NCBI RefSeq assembly: GCF_024721995.1
Contig: NZ_JANQBC010000003.1
Span: forward strand, 186,001 to 250,000
DNA length: 64,000 nucleotides
From: Paenibacillus radicibacter
GTDB taxonomy: Bacteria; Bacillota; Bacilli; Paenibacillales; NBRC-103111
Reading direction: 5' to 3'
In this document: positions 56,703 through 64,000 of the stretch, in pieces
How positions within the stretch are numbered: the stretch's first letter is position 1
How the letters are laid out: each line of letters starts with the position of its first letter
Program-made: the position numbers and the translations under genes
The notes under the pieces: generated by a model
Database searches by the model: none
The model's input: only the letters and a program-made list of their open reading frames with translations
Told to the model about the DNA's origin: nothing

Positions 56703-58460
56703 TCAATTTTTGAGTATATTAGCATCCCAAATGATACTGATTACCGTCCCCTTACCGAGTTTCGTTTCAATCTTAATCCGACCACCCATTACGTGAACGA
56801 GCTCTTTGGTAACAGCCATACCAAGACCGCTACCTTCCATCACAGTCTCCGTACTCGTTCCCCGATAATAACGCTCGAATAATCGATCGATCGTCTGTTG
56901 ATCCATCCCTTGACCGTCATCCTTGAAATCGATTCGCCACCCCTTATTCTTGAGCTGAATCAATTCAATATCTATCCTCGTATCTACAGGGTTATGCATA
57001 AGTCCATTTGCTAAGATGTTCTGAACAATTCGCTCAAACCAAGGCGGATAAACCGCAGCCATTATTGGGTTTTCAGGTATGAAGCAATAAACCTGTCTAC
57101 CCTCATATGTAGGGTGTGCGATGACGCGGTTGACGGATTCCGTTAGCAAGGTGCCAATGTTTTCTTGTGAGAATTGTACGGGTATTTCCCCACTTCGAAG
57201 TCGATAGGTCAGTGCAAGATCATTGATCAATTTGTCCATATAGTTTGTCTTCTCCACCATTTTGGAAGCGAAATGCCGCACTTCTTCACGAGTCCAGCTA
57301 TACTTCTCCGCCTCCAGCATGTGGGCATACCCCTGTATGGAAGCAATAGGTGTCTTCATATCATGCGTCACACCCGCAATCCACTCTTCTCGATTGCGCT
57401 GCGTTAGCTCTACCGTGTTCTTCCCCTCTTGTAGGGTTACAGATAGCGACTGTATCGACTCCATTACTTCTCCAAAGTCACGATACTTCCGCTTCCATCC
57501 TCCCTTACGCCTAATTGCTCTATTCTTCACCTGATCATAATCCGTGTAGTTGCCTTGTCCAAGCCTCTGTATCCAGCCGATGATGAGTAAGATCGGTGTC
57601 CCGAACTGCGATGCATACCAGATGGACAATAGAATAAACACGATCATAGACGATAACAGAAATGCTGCGATTCCAACAACCATGACCTGTATTTCCGAAT
57701 GAATGAATGGCTTTAAGGCCGCCTGCTCTTCGCTGCGCATCATAGGATACTGAACCATCCATGTCAGCCCTGAACTCGCGATATACTTTGTCTCCATCCC
57801 CAAGCCGTAACGCTCCTGATGGATTGCCCTTAATGCCAGCTCATGAAGTGGATACGCAGATAGAGCCTCCTTGGGCTTACCCCAAGACGCCACTTCCACC
57901 CCTTCTTGATCGAGCACTTGAACAAAGCCCCCTAGCTTGTTCAACTCGTCTTTCACATGATCCGATAATGAAAGCTTATCATCCACAATCTTACCGTTAT
58001 CAACGACGATCTGTAACAATTGTTGTGTATCTACTTTTTTGCCATATAGGAAGGTAAATACATGCCCCTTCTTTACTTCGATCCACATGAGTAGTTGATA
58101 GGGGAACGGCTCACCTCGAAGCCAATAGTCAATGAGTTGTCCCGGTTTATAGTGGGTTGGCAAATCCTGTGGAGCGTTGAAGGATTGTAGCACATTTCCT
58201 TGTGGATCGAGACTCTGTAACCATCCTCCATCTTCCTTGAGTCGCGCCAATAGGATCGGATCGACGATCAAGCCTTGATCGTTAATCGTTGAGTTCGAAA
58301 TTAAACGTGATATCCCAAGTGGTGCGAACTGTCGGCTGATCTCGATATCCGTTAATTTCGTGAGCATCCAGGAGACAATACCTACAGCAATGACTGTAAG
58401 TAGCGCGCCTGCCGCCACCAATTGCCATGCAAATCTTGTCGCAAGCCGCCTACGAATCAC
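56703..58460 (-). CDS. Membrane sensor histidine kinase
   Basis: A 585-aa kinase: helix 1 (about 12-32), a large extracellular domain (about 33-260), helix 2 (about 262-286), linker, H-box WIAGVTHDMKTPIASIQG (His near 365), N-box RIVQNILANGLMHNP, and G-boxes KDDGQGMDQQTI and GSGLGMAVTKELV. Its start overlaps the regulator by 11 nt. Paired with the divergent M23 lipoprotein gene, it may monitor the cell wall. Confidence 0.93.
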   Translation of the reverse strand: MIRRRLATRFAWQLVAAGALLTVIAVGIVSWMLTKLTDIEISRQFAPLGISRLISNSTINDQGLIVDPILLARLKEDGGWLQSLDPQGNVLQSFNAPQDLPTHYKPGQLIDYWLRGEPFPYQLLMWIEVKKGHVFTFLYGKKVDTQQLLQIVVDNGKIVDDKLSLSDHVKDELNKLGGFVQVLDQEGVEVASWGKPKEALSAYPLHELALRAIHQERYGLGMETKYIASSGLTWMVQYPMMRSEEQAALKPFIHSEIQVMVVGIAAFLLSSMIVFILLSIWYASQFGTPILLIIGWIQRLGQGNYTDYDQVKNRAIRRKGGWKRKYRDFGEVMESIQSLSVTLQEGKNTVELTQRNREEWIAGVTHDMKTPIASIQGYAHMLEAEKYSWTREEVRHFASKMVEKTNYMDKLINDLALTYRLRSGEIPVQFSQENIGTLLTESVNRVIAHPTYEGRQVYCFIPENPIMAAVYPPWFERIVQNILANGLMHNPVDTRIDIELIQLKNKGWRIDFKDDGQGMDQQTIDRLFERYYRGTSTETVMEGSGLGMAVTKELVHVMGGRIKIETKLGKGTVISIIWDANILKN

Positions 58461-59199
58461 TTCTATCCACTCCTTTAGGGCTAGTCAGCTTGTACCCCAT
58501 CCCTCTTACATTCACAAGATATTCTGGCCTTGAGGGGTCACGCTCAATTCTCTCCCTCACACGGTGGATATGGACCATCACCGTATTATCATCGTTGTAC
58601 ATCTCCTCCCCCCATATGCGTTCGTACAACTCTCGCTTGTTAAAAATCCGATTCGGATGCTTGCAAAAGAACAATAGCAACTGGAACACAAGTGCTGGAC
58701 AATGGGATATCGATCCATCTACGGTCAGTGTCCCTTCTGATGCATCCACTTGAAAACGTCCAAAGTCATAGCGATCTGCCGTTCTCTGATCCTCCGATTG
58801 CGATTGAGGCTGTAGCTGTGGCATCACCTGCAAATATCTCTTCAATTGAGCCTGCATCCTCGCAACGACCTCAAGTGGATTAAATGGCTTCGTAATGTAA
58901 TCATCTCCACCCACAGCAAAACCTGATAATTTATCAAAATCCGACATTCTTGCAGTTAAGAATAAAATGGGCGCATTCGTCGTCTGCCGAATGAAAGGGC
59001 AAATCTCTAAGCCGCTCTTACCCGGCATCATCACGTCCAACAGGACGATATCGTATCTTTTATGAGCACATGCCGTGAGTGCTGCTTCTCCATCGTAAAC
59101 CGTATCAATATCCGTAAATCCTTCTTTACGCAACACCGTTTCCATGATCTCAACAATCGAACGTTCATCATCTACAATTAGAATCTTGGCACCCTTCAT
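58450..59199 (-). CDS. OmpR/PhoB-family response regulator
   Basis: A 249-aa regulator: receiver domain (VDDERS, phosphoacceptor in IVLLDVMMPG, Lys in DDYITKPFNP), a Gln-rich linker (QVMPQLQPQSQSEDQ) and a winged-helix output (LVFQLLLFFCKHPNRIFNKR, HIHRVRERIERDPSRPEYL). In-frame codons before the ATG at 59199 touch the GGAG site, so that ATG is chosen. The likely target is the divergent peptidase gene. Confidence 0.93.
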   Translation of the reverse strand: MKGAKILIVDDERSIVEIMETVLRKEGFTDIDTVYDGEAALTACAHKRYDIVLLDVMMPGKSGLEICPFIRQTTNAPILFLTARMSDFDKLSGFAVGGDDYITKPFNPLEVVARMQAQLKRYLQVMPQLQPQSQSEDQRTADRYDFGRFQVDASEGTLTVDGSISHCPALVFQLLLFFCKHPNRIFNKRELYERIWGEEMYNDDNTVMVHIHRVRERIERDPSRPEYLVNVRGMGYKLTSPKGVDRSDS

Positions 59200-59327
59200 T
59201 ATCATCACTCCATTATGCGAATGTTCTCATTGTAGCATGTCAAATTTACTTGACTCACAATGGAATCTTACGAGAACCTTACTTTTTACAGCGATTTGTC
59301 TAAATTGTTTATACAAAGTTAAACCTG

Positions 59328-59361
59328 TCTTACAGATGGTGTAAGATTCATTCGGTATACT
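59328..59361 (+). promoter_or_regulatory. Putative response-regulator site and -10 of the M23 gene
   Basis: TCTTACA (59328-59334) and TGTAAGA (59340-59346) form a perfect 7-bp inverted repeat where a -35 should lie relative to TATACT (59356-59361). Further TCTTAC/CCTTAC words occur at about 59264-59283. No consensus -35 is seen, which fits an activated promoter. Confidence 0.5.
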
Positions 59362-59394
59362 CATCTCATACAAGCAGAGGAGAGGATGAACCAA

Positions 59395-60420
59395 ATGAAT
59401 AACAAGAGAACAAGGAATCGATTTCGCCTACAGGCAGTTATCCTATCATTACTATTAATTGTTACGGCGGTGGCGGGGTGCGGTTACATGCCTCCAAGTA
59501 AAGGAGCCGATACCATGAATCAACCAGGTAAAGAAAGCACACAAAAACTCGCAGCAATCGCAGCGAAGGATATCCCAACCGCTCTACTAGATGGGAAATA
59601 CGATCAACTCTATGCACAATTCGGAGACTCTCTGAAGGGTGCGGTTACGTTAAACAATTTCAAATCGATGGCAAAAGATTTCTTATCCGATATTAAAGGT
59701 TTTCAACTCACATCCACATTCAAACTCAATGGCTATGAGTCCTATGTGTGGGATGATTCTTCCGGGCAGAAGGGATTAACGGCAATTGTGGACAAGAACG
59801 GCATAATCGAAGGTATACAAATTATGCCGCATTCTCCGCATCCTGTAACGGATCAAGCTTACTCCAAAACAATTGTAGACTTCCCTTTTCGCGATCAGTG
59901 GTTTGTTTTCTGGGGAGGCAAGAACATCATGGTTAACTATCATTACGAGTATGAGTCCTATCGGTATGCCTATGATTTTGTAAAAGAAAAGAATGGCTAT
60001 TCCTATGAAGGTGATCCTACGAAAAACGAAAGCTACTTCGCCTTTGGTCAAGAGATTGTAGCTCCAGCAGCAGGGGTAGTCGTTGAAGCCGTAGACGGCA
60101 TTGCAGATAATACACCCGGCGGTGAAATGAATACGAAGCAGCCTTCAGGAAATGTCGTTACCATTAAGCATCCAAACGGAGAGTTCAGCTCGATTGCCCA
60201 TCTGATGAAGGGTTCCGTCCAAGTTAAAGTAGGAGATTCTGTCACTGCGGGTCAACTTCTTGGTAAATGCGGTAACTCAGGGAATTCGAGCGAACCCCAT
60301 GTTCACTATCAGATGTCTCCCCCATCAGACAACGGCAAGCACTCCACCACTATTCCGATTACATTTAAAGATGGATCTAAACCGATTCGCGGCGAATTGG
60401 CCGGAAAGAAGGACAATTAA
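59395..60420 (+). CDS. M23 family metallopeptidase lipoprotein
   Basis: A 341-aa lipoprotein: signal peptide with lipobox (TAVAGCGY), an N-terminal DUF3887-like domain (about 45-135) and a C-terminal LytM/M23 domain. GQEIVAPAAGVVVEAVDG, SIAHLMKGSVQVKVGDSV and the HVHYQM metal/catalytic motif are present. The usual HxxxD is represented by YRYAYD, in which the first metal His is not obvious, so activity may be altered. The ATG at 59395 has AGGAGAGG 9 nt upstream; the ATG at 59386 touches that site. Confidence 0.9.
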   Translation: MNNKRTRNRFRLQAVILSLLLIVTAVAGCGYMPPSKGADTMNQPGKESTQKLAAIAAKDIPTALLDGKYDQLYAQFGDSLKGAVTLNNFKSMAKDFLSDIKGFQLTSTFKLNGYESYVWDDSSGQKGLTAIVDKNGIIEGIQIMPHSPHPVTDQAYSKTIVDFPFRDQWFVFWGGKNIMVNYHYEYESYRYAYDFVKEKNGYSYEGDPTKNESYFAFGQEIVAPAAGVVVEAVDGIADNTPGGEMNTKQPSGNVVTIKHPNGEFSSIAHLMKGSVQVKVGDSVTAGQLLGKCGNSGNSSEPHVHYQMSPPSDNGKHSTTIPITFKDGSKPIRGELAGKKDN

Positions 60421-60439
60421 TAGAAAAATCACACTTCCG

Positions 60440-60466
60440 ACAGCTCCCTATGGAGCTGTTTTTTGC
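60440..60466 (+). terminator. Terminator of the M23 gene
   Basis: ACAGCTCC pairs with GGAGCTGT around a 4-nt loop, followed by six T. Confidence 0.92.
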
Positions 60467-60579
60467 TCATTTTCGGAAAATACATAAAATATACTGAAAA
60501 AACAGTTAAATATATGTAGTTTTTGCCAAAATATTATTTTTGCATACAATTCAAGTCGTTAAAACGCCAATTCATCGGT

Positions 60580-60669
60580 AAAACACGAACATTAACTTAT
60601 AAATGTTAACCAATCGTACATATTTTTATACAAAAACGATATTCCCTTTCTATTAATTTTAAGTATAAT
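60580..60669 (+). promoter_or_regulatory. PurR-like box pair and promoter of the nucleoside transporter operon
   Basis: AAAACACGAACATTA (60580-60594) and, after 17 bp, the degenerate inverted AATCGTACATATT (60612-60624) have the spacing known for PurBox pairs. TATAAT lies at 60664-60669; a consensus -35 is missing. The leader then runs about 125 nt to the first gene and is similar to 56311-56469. The part of the 373-bp gap before 60580 is AT-rich with no further signal. Confidence 0.65.
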
Positions 60670-60793
60670 AGGATTTATGTTTATTGTTCGACAAAATTCT
60701 ACAAGTTTAATTTCGCAAAGTAGATTGACAAATTCCGATTAAACCGATAGGATTTTAAAAAATAAAAATATTTACATAAAGGGGTCGAGACTA

Positions 60794-61828
60794 TTGAAAA
60801 AGATGTTGATGCTCGTCTGCACACTCGTGCTATTCATTACTGCAGGTTGTGGAAACAAAGCGGCGACTACAGAAAATCATGAAGGCCATACAGATCAAGC
60901 TGCAGGCAAAGATGCGAAGAAGATTGCACTTGTTCTTCCTGAAAAAATTGGTGTGAATCCATTCTTCCAGATCATGGACGAAGGTGCAAAAAAAGCAGGT
61001 AAAGAGTTCAACGTTCAAATTAAAACGATTGAATCGACTGACCCTAACGCATTTGAACAAAACATGAGAGCAGCTGTTGCTGATAAATATGATCTGATTA
61101 TCACGGCGACTTTCCAAGCAGAAGACGCTTTGAAGAAGCTTTCTGCTGAAAATCCAGACCAAAAATTCGCAATTATCGACACCGTTATTGAAGGACCTAA
61201 CGTTCGCTCGGTTGTATTCCGTGAATACGAATCCTCCTACTTGCTAGGTGCAGCTGCTGGCTTGTCCACGAAGACAAACACAGTCGGTATCGTAGCTGCA
61301 ATGGACATTCCAATGATCAAGAAATGGACGGTTCCTTTTGAAGAAGGCTTGAAAGCAACGAACCCGAACGCGAAATATCTTGTTAACTACGTAGGTGGCT
61401 TTACTGACCCTGCAAAAGCGAAAGAACTTGCGATCTTGCAACAATCCAAAGGTGCTGACTTCATTCTAGGCGCTGCTGCTGTTGGTGACCTTGGCGTATT
61501 CGAAGCTGCGAAAGAGAAAAACTTCTTCACAGCTGGACAAGATATTGACCACACAAGCAAAGACCCTGAACACATCGTATTGTCCCAGTTAAAAGGTGCG
61601 GATACAGCAGCTTATGAGACAATCAAAGACTTCACAAGCGGTGCATTCAAAGGTGGCGTTGTGGATTACGGTTTGAAAGAAAAAGGCGTTGGTGTTCCAT
61701 TTGTAACACATGATTCTCAAACAAAAATGAATCCTTTCCTTACAGCTGAAACGATTACTAAATTGAAGCAAATCAATGATGACATCGTATCCGGTAAGCT
61801 TGTACTGAAAGATCCATTGAAACAATAG
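60794..61828 (+). CDS. BMP family nucleoside ABC transporter substrate-binding lipoprotein
   Basis: A 344-aa lipoprotein (lipobox FITAGCGN) of the BMP/PnrA fold: VLPEKIGVNPFFQIMDEGAK, YDLIITATFQAED and GAAAGLSTKTNTVG. It is expected to bind purine nucleosides, like B. subtilis NupN. The start is a TTG with GGGG about 9 nt upstream. A PurR-like leader upstream supports the purine assignment. Confidence 0.92.
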   Translation: MKKMLMLVCTLVLFITAGCGNKAATTENHEGHTDQAAGKDAKKIALVLPEKIGVNPFFQIMDEGAKKAGKEFNVQIKTIESTDPNAFEQNMRAAVADKYDLIITATFQAEDALKKLSAENPDQKFAIIDTVIEGPNVRSVVFREYESSYLLGAAAGLSTKTNTVGIVAAMDIPMIKKWTVPFEEGLKATNPNAKYLVNYVGGFTDPAKAKELAILQQSKGADFILGAAAVGDLGVFEAAKEKNFFTAGQDIDHTSKDPEHIVLSQLKGADTAAYETIKDFTSGAFKGGVVDYGLKEKGVGVPFVTHDSQTKMNPFLTAETITKLKQINDDIVSGKLVLKDPLKQ

Positions 61829-61928
61829 ACTTCTGATTCCACCACCGGCAATTGCCGCCATTCGGACCGACTGCATCTACACCCGCAGTCGGTTTTCGAT
61901 TTAATCAAACTAGATAAGGGGTGCTAAC

Positions 61929-63431
61929 ATGCTGCTGCAAATGGAGCAGATTACAAAAAAGTATGGGGACTTTACAGCGAATGAGGCAATCAATTTCTCA
62001 CTTCGCGAAGGTGAAGTTCATGCCATCGTCGGTGAGAATGGCGCTGGCAAAACAACACTGATGCGAATGCTCTATGGCATGGAAATCCCGACATCGGGCT
62101 CCATTGCAGTACGTGGGAAAGAAGTCTCTTTCGACTCCCCTCGAGACGCAATTGCAAACGGTATTGGCATGGTGCATCAGCATTTCATGCTATTCCCTTC
62201 TTTTACAGTAGCCGAGAATATTGTCATTGGTACTGAACCATCTAGCGCCATTGGCTTCAATCGCAAGCAGGCTGTGCAACAAGTCAAAGCACTTAGCGAA
62301 AAGTACGGCATGCCAGTACCACCGGAGAAGAAAGTTTCGGAGTGTGCACTTGGTACGCAGCAGCGAATGGAGATATTGAAAGTACTCTATCGTGGTGCCG
62401 ACATCATCGTTCTGGATGAACCCACTGCGGTACTTACACCCATTGAGGTAAAGGAATTACTCACCGCCATTAAGAGCCTTGCTAGCCAAGGCAAAAGCAT
62501 CATTCTTATTACCCACAAACTACATGAGGTTATGGAAGTTGCTGATCGCATCACGGTATTACGCAATGGTAAGGTGACTGGCACATTAAATAAAACAGAT
62601 ACGAATATCGAGGAACTCTCCCGTCTCATGGTTGGCAGAGAACTCGCTCCTGTTATCAAGCAAGAACCGCTGCAAGGTAAGCCTGTCTTGAAAGTAAGGA
62701 ACTTGAGCTTGCAAGGTGAAGGCGGTAAACCAGTAGTCGATCAAGTCAACTTTACCGTTCATGCTGGTGAAATTGTAGGTATTGCAGGCGTCTCTGGTAA
62801 TGGACAGACGGAACTGATTCAAAGCATCTGCGGACTACTACCCACTCACACTGGAAATATATCGCTACTCGGAACAAGTCTTATAAACAAACAACCGCAT
62901 CAAATCAGACAAGCTGGTCTTGCTCACGTACCCGAAGATCGTTATCAATGGGGTTCTGCTAAAGACCGTACCGTACTCGATAATGGCATCATGGGATTCC
63001 AACGCAGCAAGCAAAAGCTTGGCATTCTACATCATAAAGCACTTCGTGATATGGTTGCCGGTTGGGTAAAGAAATTCGATATTAAGACATCATCTATTCA
63101 TAATACAGCGCAAAATTTATCTGGTGGAAATTTGCAAAAACTCATTGTAGCGCGTGAACTTGCACAAGAAACACCATTTCTAATTACAGCCGAACCGACT
63201 CGTGGAGTAGATATCGGCGCAATGGAATTCATCCATGATCAGTTACTTGCTAAACGTAAAGAAGGCGGAGCGATCCTACTCGTATCCTCAGAATTATCTG
63301 AAGTGCTGAAGCTATCAGATCGGATTCTCGTTATATATGAAGGTAAAATCGTTGGTGAAGTCAACGGTCATGAAGCAACAGAGGAAGCAATCAGCTTGCT
63401 TATGGCAGGAGGAGGAAACAACCATGAATAA
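61929..63431 (+). CDS. Nucleoside ABC importer ATP-binding protein (tandem ATPase, NupO-like)
   Basis: A 500-aa protein with two ATPase domains. The first has GENGAGKTT, CALGTQQRMEILKVL and VLDEPTAVL. The second has the altered Walker A VSGNGQTE and the signature LSGGNLQKLIVAREL with Walker B ITAEPTRGVD. This matches sugar/nucleoside importers of the RbsA/NupO type. It overlaps the following permease by 8 nt. Confidence 0.95.
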   Translation: MLLQMEQITKKYGDFTANEAINFSLREGEVHAIVGENGAGKTTLMRMLYGMEIPTSGSIAVRGKEVSFDSPRDAIANGIGMVHQHFMLFPSFTVAENIVIGTEPSSAIGFNRKQAVQQVKALSEKYGMPVPPEKKVSECALGTQQRMEILKVLYRGADIIVLDEPTAVLTPIEVKELLTAIKSLASQGKSIILITHKLHEVMEVADRITVLRNGKVTGTLNKTDTNIEELSRLMVGRELAPVIKQEPLQGKPVLKVRNLSLQGEGGKPVVDQVNFTVHAGEIVGIAGVSGNGQTELIQSICGLLPTHTGNISLLGTSLINKQPHQIRQAGLAHVPEDRYQWGSAKDRTVLDNGIMGFQRSKQKLGILHHKALRDMVAGWVKKFDIKTSSIHNTAQNLSGGNLQKLIVARELAQETPFLITAEPTRGVDIGAMEFIHDQLLAKRKEGGAILLVSSELSEVLKLSDRILVIYEGKIVGEVNGHEATEEAISLLMAGGGNNHE

Positions 63432-64000
63432 TTTCAAACAACAAGCGAAAGCACTCATTCATCCTCTTACTGCACTTGCTATCGGTCTAATCATCGGGGC
63501 GATTGCGATCTTGCTCATTGGCGGTTCTGTGCTTGATACTTACGGGCAAATGTGGAAAGGTGCATTTGGTAGCACGTACTTTTTAACGAATACGCTCACT
63601 CGCGCCGTTCCGATCATCTTCATTGGACTTGGATTAGCACTCGCATTTAGAGCTGGATTCTTTAACTTAGGGGCAGAGGGACAACTTGTGCTGGGCGGAG
63701 TTGCTGCAGCTTTAACAGCCCTTTACCTACCAGGTCCAGGCTGGGTGAAGTTAATTGGTGCCCTTCTAGCTGGTATCGTCAGCGGTGGATTATGGTCGGC
63801 TTTTGCCGGTTGGCTTGATGCAAAGTTTAAAGTGAATTTGCTTATCACAACGCTGCTATTAAACTATGTCGCTACACTATTAGCGGGATATTTAGTTGCG
63901 AATCCTTTTAAAGATACGAAAGGCTCTGCGGCACTTGCCCAATCAGCCATGATTGATAAAAGCACTTGGCTACCCAAACTAATGGCGGGTTCAAGCTTAC
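63424..64000 (+). CDS. Nucleoside ABC importer permease (NupP-like), cut by window edge
   Basis: The ATG at 63424 follows GGAGGAGG inside the ATPase gene. 192 codons are visible and no stop. Helices include LTALAIGLIIGAIAILLIGG and PIIFIGLGLALAFRAGFFNLG; AEGQLVLGG and LLITTLLLNYVA are typical of BPD_transp_2 permeases paired with BMP binding proteins. A second permease gene is expected beyond the edge. Confidence 0.93.
   Translation, partial: MNNFKQQAKALIHPLTALAIGLIIGAIAILLIGGSVLDTYGQMWKGAFGSTYFLTNTLTRAVPIIFIGLGLALAFRAGFFNLGAEGQLVLGGVAAALTALYLPGPGWVKLIGALLAGIVSGGLWSAFAGWLDAKFKVNLLITTLLLNYVATLLAGYLVANPFKDTKGSAALAQSAMIDKSTWLPKLMAGSSL

Noticed and set aside
60540-60790. Purine riboswitch in front of the nucleoside importer
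   Set aside because: The conserved TATA..TC...ATATGG core and the loop-loop pairing of purine riboswitches are missing; the sequence fits a PurR box pair better.

Overview
The window looks like a chromosomal segment of a low-to-moderate GC Gram-positive in the order Bacillales, most likely Paenibacillus or a close relative. This is inferred from strong AGGAGG-type ribosome binding sites, frequent TTG and GTG starts, sigma-A type promoters, many U-tailed terminators, lipoprotein signal peptides, and the gene families present (stalk-domain protein, YitT, CcdC, a nucleoside BMP transporter, DUF2167). No rRNA, tRNA, CRISPR array, phage or transposase was seen.

Layout. 1-4277 (minus): a C39-like peptidase, an OmpR-type response regulator, its histidine kinase and a truncated CACHE-type sensor. 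4491-5234: a tyrosine phosphatase. 5290-10700 (minus): a NarL-type two-component pair followed by a three-gene ABC-2 exporter, arranged much like the linearmycin-type lipid-antibiotic resistance loci of Bacillus. 10803-16853 (minus): a complete five-gene Opp/Dpp peptide importer. 17049-23763: an SDR, a chemoreceptor and a single-module NRPS-like adenylation-carrier-reductase protein. 23854-30499 (minus): P-type ATPase, YitT protein, CcdC protein, flavin monooxygenase and M29 aminopeptidase. 30596-34694 (minus): a heterodimeric multidrug ABC exporter under a MarR repressor. 35108-36310: a second MarR gene with an SDR. 36416-43567: a galactoside locus (LacI regulator, GH4 alpha-galactosidase, AraC regulator, GH2 beta-galactosidase) that also contains a candidate small RNA.

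43820-49070: a YfcC transporter, an orphan 122-aa protein, a stalk-domain protein, two NlpC/P60 enzymes and a membrane protein with a degenerate J domain. 49273-50957: a MerR regulator and an MFS exporter. 51062-56650: a membrane protein, an HD-GYP phosphodiesterase, a Dcu-type dicarboxylate transporter, DUF2167 and a small membrane protein, and a broken second copy of the dcu 3' end. 56703-60420: a two-component system divergent from an M23 lipoprotein. 60580-64000: a PurR-box leader and a BMP-type nucleoside ABC importer that runs off the right edge.

The most unusual signals lie between genes. Four nested inverted repeats (8638-8816, 11819-11910, 26457-26569, 40279-40392) share an apical loop while their arms change sequence and keep pairing. 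A candidate small RNA with its own promoter and terminator sits at 39982-40102. A leader with PurR-like boxes occurs twice, and one copy is fused to the 3' end of a dcu gene.
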